Below, piece after piece: positions 32,886 through 39,837 of a stretch of DNA of 55,667 nt; the stretch's first letter is position 1; the number at the start of each line of letters is the position of its first letter. Below the pieces are notes generated by a model. The model ran no database searches and was not told the origin of the DNA. It saw only the letters and a program-made list of their open reading frames with translations. The stretch comes from SHYR01 sp034406555 (GTDB taxonomy: Bacteria; Chloroflexota; Dehalococcoidia; UBA2979): contig DASCRM010000062.1 of assembly GCA_034406555.1 (NCBI GenBank), positions 1-55,667 on the forward strand, written 5' to 3'. The translations under genes were made by a program, and so were the position numbers.

Positions 32886-32982
32886 GTTGCAAGCTTCCGG
32901 GCTGGCAACTGGTTCCCTCAGGCGATGCGGTGGCCGGCACCGCGAGAGCGTAAGCCCGGAGTCCTGAGGCCATCTGAGGAGG
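32886..32982 (+). ncRNA. candidate riboswitch-like structured leader of DUF5679
   Basis: Hairpin 1 pairs 32886-32894 with 32901-32909 (nine positions, one A-G mismatch). A closing stem CCTCAGG (32916-32922) pairs with CCTGAGG (32963-32969) and encloses a GCGGTG/CACCGC hairpin (32927-32932 with 32938-32943), followed by an unpaired run containing GAGAGCGTAAGC. CCTCAG can instead pair with CTGAGG at 32974-32979, which overlaps the ribosome binding site GAGGAGG. Mutually exclusive pairing of this kind is typical of translation-controlling leaders. It does not match any riboswitch consensus I know (not cobalamin, SAM, TPP, c-di-GMP, ydaO, fluoride). Confidence 0.45.
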
Positions 32983-32987
32983 ATTCA

Positions 32988-33140
32988 GTGGAAGCCTACT
33001 GCCTGAAGTGCCGAACGAAGCGCGAGATGGTTGGCCCGCAGCCATACACGATGAAGAACGGCAAGAACGCTACGACCGGGACCTGCCCGGAATGCAGCAC
33101 GAAAATGTTCAAGATTGGGAAGGCCACTCCGGCGGCCTAG
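32988..33140 (+). CDS. DUF5679 zinc-ribbon protein
   Basis: A 50-residue protein with two CxxC knuckles: MEAYCLKCRTKREM at the start and GTCPECSTKMFKIG near the end, joined by a loop with YTMKNGKNATT. This is the DUF5679 family, of unknown function. GTG 32988 is preceded by a near-perfect GAGGAGG five to six bases away. It has its own promoter and a structured leader, so expression seems to be regulated separately from truB. It is followed by a strong hairpin terminator. Confidence 0.85.
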   Translation: MEAYCLKCRTKREMVGPQPYTMKNGKNATTGTCPECSTKMFKIGKATPAA

Positions 33141-33162
33141 CGGATTTCCGAATCAGCAGACT

Positions 33163-33193
33163 CAGCAGCGCCGCCCATCGGGCGGCGTTGCTG
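33163..33193. terminator. bidirectional hairpin terminator between DUF5679 and lysR
   Basis: A 14-bp stem (33163-33176 with 33180-33193, one G-T pair) encloses the three-base loop ATC. It lies 23 bases after the DUF5679 stop and 64 bases from the end of the convergent lysR gene. Flanks are not T-rich on the plus side, so efficiency is uncertain. Confidence 0.6.
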
Positions 33194-33256
33194 CGTGTAT
33201 TGAGCGCGATCGCCAGCGTCACAGGCGGAGACAACCGGCCTGACGCTCGTGACTCG

Positions 33257-34192
33257 CTAGTCCGCCGAACTGCCGGCCAGTGCGAGAAAGACCTCCGCCC
33301 GAGCGTCGGGCGGGGCCGTGCCGCGCCGGACCGCCAGCAGCGACCGCTCTGCGATAGGCGTCTCGTCGTGACGGCGCAGGGGCGGGGTGTCCGTCTCTGC
33401 GACGGCCGCGGGCAGGACGCTCCACCCGAAGCCGAGCGCGACCATCTGGCGTAAGACGTCCGGGCTGTCGCTCTCCAACATGACGTCGGGCTCGAGGCCT
33501 CGCTTTGCGAAACCCGCGTCGATCAGCGCGCGCGTTCGCCGGCCCTCGGGATAGAGCGCCCACGCCGCCTCCTCCGGCACTCCGTTCGAGCCCGGCGGCG
33601 CGTAGACGTAGAGCGGCTCGCGGCGCACGACTGCGGAGTGCAGGGCATCGTCCTCGACTGGCCCGACGACGAAAGCGACGTCGAGGTCGAACTCGCGCAG
33701 GCGGTCGAGCAGAGCGTTCGTGCTGTCGACGACGAGACGGAGCTGGACGGCCGGGTGCTCGATCTGGAAGCGGCGGATCGCCGAGGGCAGTACGTAGAGG
33801 CTCGCGGCGTCGATCATCCCGACGGCCAGCGTCCCCGCCTGGCCCTCCCGCTCGGCCTGCAGCCGTGACTGCAGTTCCGCCACGCGGCCGAGCACCTCCG
33901 AGGCGAAGCCGGCCACCTGATGTCCGGCGGGCGTCAGCACGCGCCGGCGGCCGCGGCGCTCGAACAGCGGTACGCCCAGCCGCCGCTCGAGCTGCGAGAG
34001 CGCCTGTGATAGCGCGGGCTGGCTGATGTGCATGCGCTCCGCCGCCTCGGTGACTGTGCCCGCACGTTCCAGCTCCCGCAGGTAGGCGAGTTGGTGGAAG
34101 CTGAGACCGGGTACGCCTCCAGGCAATGCTGCGAGCGCGGGCTCTCTCTTGGGCTCGTTCATGGGCATCGATTCATAGCTATCGCTTATCAT
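33257..34192 (-). CDS. LysR family transcriptional regulator
   Basis: A 311-residue LysR-type regulator. The winged HTH lies at residues about 30-90 (GTVTEAAERMHISQPALSQALSQLERRLGVPLFERRGRRRVLTPAG). A type 2 periplasmic-binding-like effector domain follows (GTLAVGMIDAASLYVLPSAIRRFQIEHPAVQLRLVVDSTNALLDRL, then LDVAFVVGPVEDD and ESDSPDVLRQMVALGFGWSVLP). It is divergent from ino1 with 87 bases between starts. Its ATG lies six bases after a TATACT box, so the mRNA is leaderless. A dyad covers its own start. Control of ino1 and the lipid cluster is inferred. Confidence 0.9.
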   Translation of the reverse strand: MISDSYESMPMNEPKREPALAALPGGVPGLSFHQLAYLRELERAGTVTEAAERMHISQPALSQALSQLERRLGVPLFERRGRRRVLTPAGHQVAGFASEVLGRVAELQSRLQAEREGQAGTLAVGMIDAASLYVLPSAIRRFQIEHPAVQLRLVVDSTNALLDRLREFDLDVAFVVGPVEDDALHSAVVRREPLYVYAPPGSNGVPEEAAWALYPEGRRTRALIDAGFAKRGLEPDVMLESDSPDVLRQMVALGFGWSVLPAAVAETDTPPLRRHDETPIAERSLLAVRRGTAPPDARAEVFLALAGSSAD

Positions 34193-34204
34193 TCAATAAG
34201 TATA
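34185..34204 (-). promoter_or_regulatory. lysR leaderless promoter with overlapping dyad
   Basis: On the minus strand TATACT (34204-34199) plus six bases leads to the lysR ATG (34192). CTTAT (34185-34189) and ATAAG (34196-34200) form a dyad with a six-base centre that overlaps the -10 and the start codon. It is a natural site for LysR autoregulation. A separate ATAGCTAT palindrome is at 34175-34182. Confidence 0.5.
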
Positions 34205-34279
34205 TATCGAATAGACGGATGGATAGGTACTCGGATATGGTGTGCGCTGATAGTGCGCTCGACGAGAGGAACGACAGCG

Positions 34280-35377
34280 ATGGCTGAGTCTGAAAACGGG
34301 AAAGTGAACGTCGCCATCATCGGCGTCGGCAACTGCGCCTCTTCGCTCGTGCAGGGCGTGGAGTTCTACAAGAACGCGGAGGCCGGCGACGTGATCCCCG
34401 GTCTAATGCACCCCGTGCTCGGTGGGTACCACATTCGAGACATCAACTTTACGGCGGCCTTCGACGTCGATGCGGAGAAGGTCGACAAAGACATCTCCGA
34501 GGCGATCACTTCAGGCCAGAACAACACGATCAAATTCGCCGACGTTCCGCCGACCGGCGTGACGGTCTCCCGCGGCATGACCCACGACGGACTGGGCAAG
34601 TACCTCTCCGAGGTGATCACGAAGGCGCCGGGCGAGACCGCCGACATCGTCGGCATCCTAAAGGAGGCCAAGACCGACGTGGTGATCAACTACCTGCCGG
34701 TCGGCTCCGAGGAGGCGACCAAGTGGTACGTCGAGCAGGTGCTGGCGGCCGGTTGCGCCCTGATCAACTGCATCCCGGTCTTCATCGCCAAGGAGAACTA
34801 CTGGGCGGAGCGTTTCACGGAGGCCGGCGTCCCGATCATTGGCGACGACATCAAGTCGCAGGTCGGCGCGACGATCCTCCACCGCACGCTGGCGAGGCTG
34901 TTCCAGGACCGTGGCGTGCGCATCGACCGCACCTACCAGCTCAACTTCGGCGGCAACACCGACTTCCTGAACATGCTCGAGCGTGAGCGGTTGGAGTCGA
35001 AGAAGATCTCCAAGACGAACGCCGTCACCTCGCAGATCGAGTACGAGATGGGCACGAGCGATGTCCACGTCGGCCCCTCAGACCACGTGCCGTGGCTGCT
35101 CGACCGCAAGTGGTGCCACATCCGCATGGAGGGCACGACTTTCGGCGACGTGCCGCTGATGGTGGAGACGAAGCTCGAGGTCTGGGACAGCCCGAACTCG
35201 GCCGGCGTCGTGATCGACGCGGTGCGCTGCGCGAAGCTCGCGCTCGACCGCGGCATCGGCGGCCCGCTGCTCGACTCATCGGCGTACTTCATGAAGTCGC
35301 CGCCAACGCAGATGCTCGATGAGGACGCCCGCGACGGCGTCGAGAGCTTCATCGCCGGGCCGCCCGCGGCGGTCTGA
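34280..35377 (+). CDS. ino1: inositol-3-phosphate synthase (actinobacterial-type Ino1)
   Basis: MIPS, 365 residues, isomerises glucose-6-phosphate to 1D-myo-inositol 3-phosphate with NAD. It opens VNVAIIGVGNCASSLVQGVEFYKN (Rossmann). TDVVINYLPVGSEEATKWYVEQ, GDDIKSQVGATILHRTLARLFQDRG and LNFGGNTDFLNMLERERLESKKISKTNAVTSQIEYEMG are diagnostic. MAESE at the ATG follows GAGAGGAACGA. In Actinobacteria the product feeds phosphatidylinositol, PIMs and mycothiol. Here it is followed by lipid genes, which points to inositol lipids. It is divergent from lysR. Confidence 0.95.
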   Translation: MAESENGKVNVAIIGVGNCASSLVQGVEFYKNAEAGDVIPGLMHPVLGGYHIRDINFTAAFDVDAEKVDKDISEAITSGQNNTIKFADVPPTGVTVSRGMTHDGLGKYLSEVITKAPGETADIVGILKEAKTDVVINYLPVGSEEATKWYVEQVLAAGCALINCIPVFIAKENYWAERFTEAGVPIIGDDIKSQVGATILHRTLARLFQDRGVRIDRTYQLNFGGNTDFLNMLERERLESKKISKTNAVTSQIEYEMGTSDVHVGPSDHVPWLLDRKWCHIRMEGTTFGDVPLMVETKLEVWDSPNSAGVVIDAVRCAKLALDRGIGGPLLDSSAYFMKSPPTQMLDEDARDGVESFIAGPPAAV

Positions 35378-35443
35378 GCGGCGGCGCGCCACCCCGACGG
35401 CGAAGGACGACACAGCGAAGGACCACACAGTGGGGACACGCTG

Positions 35444-36346
35444 ATGGCGCGACCAGTCGCCCTGCAGTCCGTAGCCCTGCGGCTCGCAACGTGGCTGGCC
35501 GGACGCACGCCGTTGCGCGTCAGTTACGCGCTCGCCTGGTTCGCCGGGCAGGCCGTCTTCTCACTCTGGTTCGGCGGCCGTCGACGTTGCATCGCCAACA
35601 TGCGGCGCGTGAGCGGGGGTGACCGCGCGCTGGCACGTCGTTACGCTCGCCGCTCGTTCGCCCACTACGGCCTCTACATGGTCGACTTCCTGCGGATGGA
35701 GCGAGTGACCTCGGCGGAGGTGCGCGAACGCGTCGAGTACGACGAGTGGGAGACGATCGAGGGCGCTCGCAACGGCTCTGGCGCGGTCTTCGTCTCGATG
35801 CACTTCGGCAACTGGGACTTCGGCGCGGCGCGCATCGCCGGGCAGGGCATCCCGCTCTCCGCGATCGCCGACACGTTCGACAGCGCGACCTTGAACGACC
35901 TCGTCGTCGGTACGCGCGAACGGCTGGGCGTGTCGATCATCCCGGCTGAGCGCCTCGCGACCGGCGTCTTCCGCGCGTTGGGCCGCAACGAGCTGGTGGC
36001 GATGCTGCTCGATGTGCCATCGAGCGAGGTGGAGGTGGAGTTCTTCGGCGAGCCGATCGCGGTGCGGGCGGGTCCGGCGCGGATCGCGCTGCGCACCGGC
36101 GCGTCGGTGATCACCGGGATGCTGGTTCGGTCGGGGCCTCGCAGTCCGCGCTTCGAGCCGGTGATCCAGCGAGTAGCGTATGAGCCGTCCGGCGATGCGG
36201 AGCGCGACGTGCATGAACTGACACAGGCGATGGTGACGTCGATGGAGCAGACTGTGCAGCGCTATCCGGAGCAGTGGTACATCTTCCGGCAGCTGTGGGT
36301 CGCCGATCGCGCTGCTGCCACGTTGAGGGTAGGGCCGAGCGAGTGA
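35444..36346 (+). CDS. LPLAT-family acyltransferase, PatA-like (first copy)
   Basis: A 300-residue lysophospholipid acyltransferase-like protein of the HtrB/LpxL-PatA group. The catalytic HX4D motif is H120-FGNW-D125 (VSMHFGNWDFGAARIA). Other family landmarks are the N-terminal membrane helix (LAWFAGQAVFSLWFGGRRRCIANMRRV), GVSIIPAERLATGVFRAL and RFEPVIQRV with YPEQWYIFRQLW at the C-terminus. Mycobacterial PatA, of this family, acylates the mannose of PIM1. It overlaps the second copy by four bases. It is 66 bases after ino1. Confidence 0.75.
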   Translation: MARPVALQSVALRLATWLAGRTPLRVSYALAWFAGQAVFSLWFGGRRRCIANMRRVSGGDRALARRYARRSFAHYGLYMVDFLRMERVTSAEVRERVEYDEWETIEGARNGSGAVFVSMHFGNWDFGAARIAGQGIPLSAIADTFDSATLNDLVVGTRERLGVSIIPAERLATGVFRALGRNELVAMLLDVPSSEVEVEFFGEPIAVRAGPARIALRTGASVITGMLVRSGPRSPRFEPVIQRVAYEPSGDAERDVHELTQAMVTSMEQTVQRYPEQWYIFRQLWVADRAAATLRVGPSE

Positions 36347-37251
36347 CGCCACGACTGTTCGCGCTGTGGCTGTTGGTGCGGGTTGCCGGGCGGTTGCCGG
36401 CTAGCGTGCTCTACGCGGGCGCCGATCTGCTGGGAACGCTCGACTGGTACGCCTCAGCAGGCGTGCGCGCGACGACCCGCGACCACATGAGGCATGTGCT
36501 CTCCCGGGGTGCTGAGCGACCTCCCAGCGCGTCTGAGGTCGATCGCGCGGCCCGGGGCGCGGTGCGTAGCGCCGCCCGCTACTACGCTGACTTCGCCCGC
36601 GCCTCGCACCTCGCGCCGGGCGAGGCCTTCGACGAGGTCGAGAGCTTCGAGGGCGTCAACCACTTCTTCGATGCATCCGACCGCGGCTGCGGTGTGATCT
36701 TGCTCTCGGCGCACGTCGGCAGCCCGGAGTACATCTTCCGTGCGGCAGCCCACCTGGGGCTGGAGATGGTGGTGCTGACAGAAGTGCTCTCGCCGCCTCG
36801 CGTACACGAGTTCGTGCATCAGGCACGCGCGGTGCCGGGCGCGCAGTTCGTGCCTGCGGACGGCACCGGGCTGCGCACAGTGCTGGCGACGCTGCGCGCG
36901 GGTGGCACGGTGGCAATCCTCGGTGATCGCGACATCCAGGACAGCGGTACGCAGGTGCCGTTCTTCGGCGAACGCGCCTCGTTGCCGTCGGGGCCGGTGC
37001 AACTCGCGTTGCGCACACACGCGGCGCTGATCCCCGTCACGGGCACGCGCGTTGGGCCGGCGCGCTTCCGCGTGACGATGGGTGCGCCGCTCGGGCTGCC
37101 GAGGAGCGGAGATCGCGATGCCGACCTCGCGGCGGGGATGCCGATCTTCGCGCGGGCGATCGAGGAAATCATCGTCGTCGCGCCGGATCAATGGTTCACG
37201 CTGCACCCGGTCTGGTCGGGCCTGGGGGATGACGCGGCAGTCGTACAATGA
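36343..37251 (+). CDS. LPLAT-family acyltransferase (second copy)
   Basis: A 302-residue paralogue of the preceding gene. The catalytic motif is H124-VGSP-E129 (LLSAHVGSPEYIFRAAAHLGLEMVVL), with HX4E in place of HX4D. The downstream GGTVAILGDRDIQDSGTQVPFFGERASLPSGPVQLALRT is the family substrate pocket, and DQWFTLHPVWSG ends the fold. The GTG at 36343 overlaps the first copy's stop (GTGA), and its own stop overlaps the PHP ATG. Two acyltransferases in a row would suit a lipid acylated at two positions (Ac1PIM- and Ac2PIM-like). Confidence 0.7.
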   Translation: MTPRLFALWLLVRVAGRLPASVLYAGADLLGTLDWYASAGVRATTRDHMRHVLSRGAERPPSASEVDRAARGAVRSAARYYADFARASHLAPGEAFDEVESFEGVNHFFDASDRGCGVILLSAHVGSPEYIFRAAAHLGLEMVVLTEVLSPPRVHEFVHQARAVPGAQFVPADGTGLRTVLATLRAGGTVAILGDRDIQDSGTQVPFFGERASLPSGPVQLALRTHAALIPVTGTRVGPARFRVTMGAPLGLPRSGDRDADLAAGMPIFARAIEEIIVVAPDQWFTLHPVWSGLGDDAAVVQ

Positions 37252-38054
37252 CGGTGATGAGCGACCGCACCACCGGCAACGACGCGGCTCCTCGCTTCGG
37301 GGTGGCCGACCTGCACGTGCACACCTCCTTCGGTGACGGCATGAGCGACGCCACGGCGGTGCTCAACTGGACCGAGCAGCGCACGGAGCTCGATGTGATC
37401 GCCGTGACCGACCACGACGATGTCGCTGGCGCGCTGCTCGCGCGGGAGCTGCACGCCGGCGGCTCGTATCACTTCGATCTCGTCCCCGGCATCGAGGTGA
37501 CGACGCGCTCCGGTCACCTGCTTGCGCTCTGGGTCGATCAGCCGGTGCCGTCGTTCCGCCCGCTCGGTGAGACGGTGGCGACGATCCACCGGCTGGGCGG
37601 GCTGGCGATCATCCCGCACCCGTTCTCCTACCTCACGCGCTCCGTTGGGCGCCGGAGGCTCGATCGGCTGCTGCGCGAGGACGACGCGGAGACGCGGCCG
37701 GACGCGATCGAGCTCGCGAACCCCTCGCTCGCCGGGCGCGTCACTCGCGCGAAGGCGCGGCGGTGGAACGGCGAGCGGCCCGCGTTGGCGGAGGTCGGCA
37801 GCAGCGACGCGCACTTCGTCGAGGAGATCGGTACGGCGCGGACGCTCTTCCGTGGGACGACCTCGGAAGCGCTGCGGGCAGACATCGAAGGCGGGCGCAC
37901 GCACGCGGTGATGGGGGAGCCGGTCCCGTTGCGATCAATCGGCACACGCCGATTGATCGCGCAGCAAGTTCGCGGTTTGGCGGTCACCCCGCGTAAGGTG
38001 CTGGGGCGTCCATTGCGAAGGTTGGCGGGGGTGCTGACCGGAGGCTCACGATGA
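37248..38054 (+). CDS. PHP-domain phosphoesterase
   Basis: A 268-residue PHP-fold metal phosphoesterase. All four metal motifs are visible: DLHVHTSFGDG (H23-x-H25), VIAVTDHDDVAGALLA, PGIEVTTRSGH, IIPHPFSYL and the final EVGSSDAHFVEEIGTA. There is no polymerase or YciV-like extension. The C-terminal 50 residues are basic and end in RKVLGRPLRRLAG. It is translationally coupled to both neighbours (ATGA overlaps). Its place between an inositol-phosphate pathway enzyme and a PIP-synthase-like gene makes it a candidate phosphatidylinositol-phosphate phosphatase. That is inference from context. Confidence 0.8.
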   Translation: MTVMSDRTTGNDAAPRFGVADLHVHTSFGDGMSDATAVLNWTEQRTELDVIAVTDHDDVAGALLARELHAGGSYHFDLVPGIEVTTRSGHLLALWVDQPVPSFRPLGETVATIHRLGGLAIIPHPFSYLTRSVGRRRLDRLLREDDAETRPDAIELANPSLAGRVTRAKARRWNGERPALAEVGSSDAHFVEEIGTARTLFRGTTSEALRADIEGGRTHAVMGEPVPLRSIGTRRLIAQQVRGLAVTPRKVLGRPLRRLAGVLTGGSR

Positions 38055-39235
38055 AGATCGCGCTGGTCTCACCGTACGACTGGCTCACGCCGGGTGGCGT
38101 GAACAGCCACATCGACTCACTCGCCGATCGGCTCTTCGATCGCGGCCACTCAGTGCGCATCCTCGCGCCTACGAGCGGCGAGGTTGATGACCCGCGCGTC
38201 GTGCCCGCCGGGCGGGTAGTACCGATCCCGGTCTCTGGCTCGGTGGCGCGGATCTCGCTCAATCCGAGACTCGGCCACAAGGTGAAACAATTGCTCGCCG
38301 ATGAGCAGTTCGACGTCGTGCACGTGCACGAGCCACTGATGCCATCGTTGCCGATCCAGGTGCTGCGGCACTCGCGGCTCGTGAGCCCGGGCGTAGTGAA
38401 TGTGGGCACGTTCCACGCGACGAAGGACGGCGGCAACCGGCTCTACTCCTACGGTCGCCGGTTGCTGAAGCGCTGGTACCGCGAGATCGACGGCAAGATC
38501 ACGGTCTCGCCGCCCTCGGCCCGCTACGTCAGCCGCTACTTCCCCGGCTACTACAACGTGATCCCGAATGGCGTCGATATCGACCGCTTTGCGGATCCCG
38601 CGATCGAGCCGCTTGAGCAGTTCCGTGACGGTTCGATCAACATCCTCTACGTGGGTCGTGCGGAGAAGCGGAAGGGCCTGGCGTACCTGCTGCGCGCCTT
38701 CGGCATGGTGAGCGCCCGCAACCCGGAGACGCGGCTGATTGTCGTCGGCCCGGACTCGCGAGAGCGACGTCGCTACAAGTCGATGGTGAAGCAGAGCGGG
38801 ATGCGTAACATCGTCTTCGCCGATGACGTGAGCGATGCGGAGCTGCCGCGCTATCACCGCAGCGCCGACATCCTCTGCTCGCCCGCCACGGGCAATGAGT
38901 CGCAGGGATACGTCTTGCTGGAGGCGATGTCGGCGAGCCTGCCGGTCGTCGCTTCTAACATCGATGGCTACGCCTCCGTGATCACGCATGAGGCCGAGGG
39001 GCTGCTGGCGCGGCCAAAGGATCCGATGGCACTGGCCGATGCGCTCACCTCGCTGGTGCGCAACGCCGACCAACGTGCCGCGATGGCGGCGGCGGGCCGG
39101 CGCAAGGTCGACGAGTACTCATGGCCGCGTGTGACGCAGCGCATCGTCTCCTACTACGAGCGGCTGATCGACGACCACGCGTCCCACGAGCGTCTGCTGC
39201 GCGGGCGCGTGCGACCGTGGGCGCGACGGCGCTGA
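38051..39235 (+). CDS. PimA-like GT4 glycosyltransferase
   Basis: A 394-residue retaining GT-B glycosyltransferase of family 4. The N-terminus MKIALVSPYDWLTPGGVNSHIDSLADRLFDRGH is that of PimA (GGV-x-SHI). VPIPVSGSVARISLNPRLGHKVKQLL and VVHVHEPLMPSLPIQVLR also match PimA, and TFHATKDGGN follows. The C-terminal donor site has YNVIPNGVDIDRFADP, ILYVGRAEKRKGLAYLLRAF, CSPATGNESQGYVLLEAMSASLPVVASNIDGYASVI with the Glu-x7-Glu motif. PimA adds the first mannose to PI from GDP-mannose. Donor and acceptor are inferred from similarity and gene order. Overlaps PHP gene by four bases. Confidence 0.8.
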   Translation: MKIALVSPYDWLTPGGVNSHIDSLADRLFDRGHSVRILAPTSGEVDDPRVVPAGRVVPIPVSGSVARISLNPRLGHKVKQLLADEQFDVVHVHEPLMPSLPIQVLRHSRLVSPGVVNVGTFHATKDGGNRLYSYGRRLLKRWYREIDGKITVSPPSARYVSRYFPGYYNVIPNGVDIDRFADPAIEPLEQFRDGSINILYVGRAEKRKGLAYLLRAFGMVSARNPETRLIVVGPDSRERRRYKSMVKQSGMRNIVFADDVSDAELPRYHRSADILCSPATGNESQGYVLLEAMSASLPVVASNIDGYASVITHEAEGLLARPKDPMALADALTSLVRNADQRAAMAAAGRRKVDEYSWPRVTQRIVSYYERLIDDHASHERLLRGRVRPWARRR

Positions 39236-39246
39236 GCGAGGTGCGG

Positions 39247-39837
39247 ATGTCGCCACGTCTGCTCGCCGGTCGCGCGCCGGCACTGCTACTCGATCCGATC
39301 GTGCGTGTGCTCGCAGTGGCGGGCGTCTCGCCGGCGATGGTGACGACGGCCGGATTGATCGGCAACGTGATCGCCGCCGTGCTGATCGGCCGCGGTGAGC
39401 TGGTCGCGGGCGGGATCGTGATGCTGGTGGCATCCGGCCTCGACATGTTCGACGGCGCGCTCGCGCGGGCGACAGGGCGGGCGACGCCCTTCGGCGCGGT
39501 GCTGGACGCGACCTTTGACCGCATCTCGGAGGCGGCGGTGCTGTTCGGCGTGCTCGTGCATCAACTGGACCTCGGTAACCGCGAGGAGGCGCTGCTCGTC
39601 TTCGCGGCGCTCACCGGCTCCTTGCTCGTCTCGTATGTTCGGGCGAAGGTCGAGGCGACGGGTGGTGTGATGTCGGACGGACTGTTCACGCGCACGGAGC
39701 GGATCGTGGTCACGAGCGTGGCGCTGATCACGGGCTGGCTGCGAGCCGGGCTCTGGGTGCTCGCGGTGCTGACGCTGCTGACGGCAGCGCAGCGGCTGCT
39801 GATGGCCCCTCGTGCGCTGCGTGAGGTGAAGCCGTGA
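39247..39837 (+). CDS. CDP-alcohol phosphotransferase, PIP-synthase-like
   Basis: A 196-residue integral membrane enzyme of the CDP-alcohol phosphatidyltransferase family. The motif DGx2ARx8Gx3Dx3D is complete with D66, D69, G70, A73, R74, G83, D87 and D91 (MFDGALARATGRATPFGAVLDATFDRISEAAVLFGVL). The stretch FGAVLDATFDRISE is that of phosphatidylinositol-phosphate synthases rather than glycerol-phosphate PgsA. Those enzymes join CDP-DAG to inositol 3-phosphate. Five or six hydrophobic helices follow. ATG 39247 is chosen after a GAGG box. The stop overlaps the next gene by four bases. Confidence 0.8.
   Translation: MSPRLLAGRAPALLLDPIVRVLAVAGVSPAMVTTAGLIGNVIAAVLIGRGELVAGGIVMLVASGLDMFDGALARATGRATPFGAVLDATFDRISEAAVLFGVLVHQLDLGNREEALLVFAALTGSLLVSYVRAKVEATGGVMSDGLFTRTERIVVTSVALITGWLRAGLWVLAVLTLLTAAQRLLMAPRALREVKP

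Noticed and set aside
32910..32970. Cobalamin, SAM, TPP, fluoride, ydaO or c-di-GMP riboswitch before DUF5679
   Set aside because: The conserved core strings of these classes are not found; some bits (GGCGATG) look like fluoride or cobalamin parts, but the rest does not fit.
33505..34026. 173-residue Arg/Ala-rich plus-strand frame opposite lysR
   Set aside because: Arg-rich low-complexity shadow of a G+C-rich gene on the other strand.
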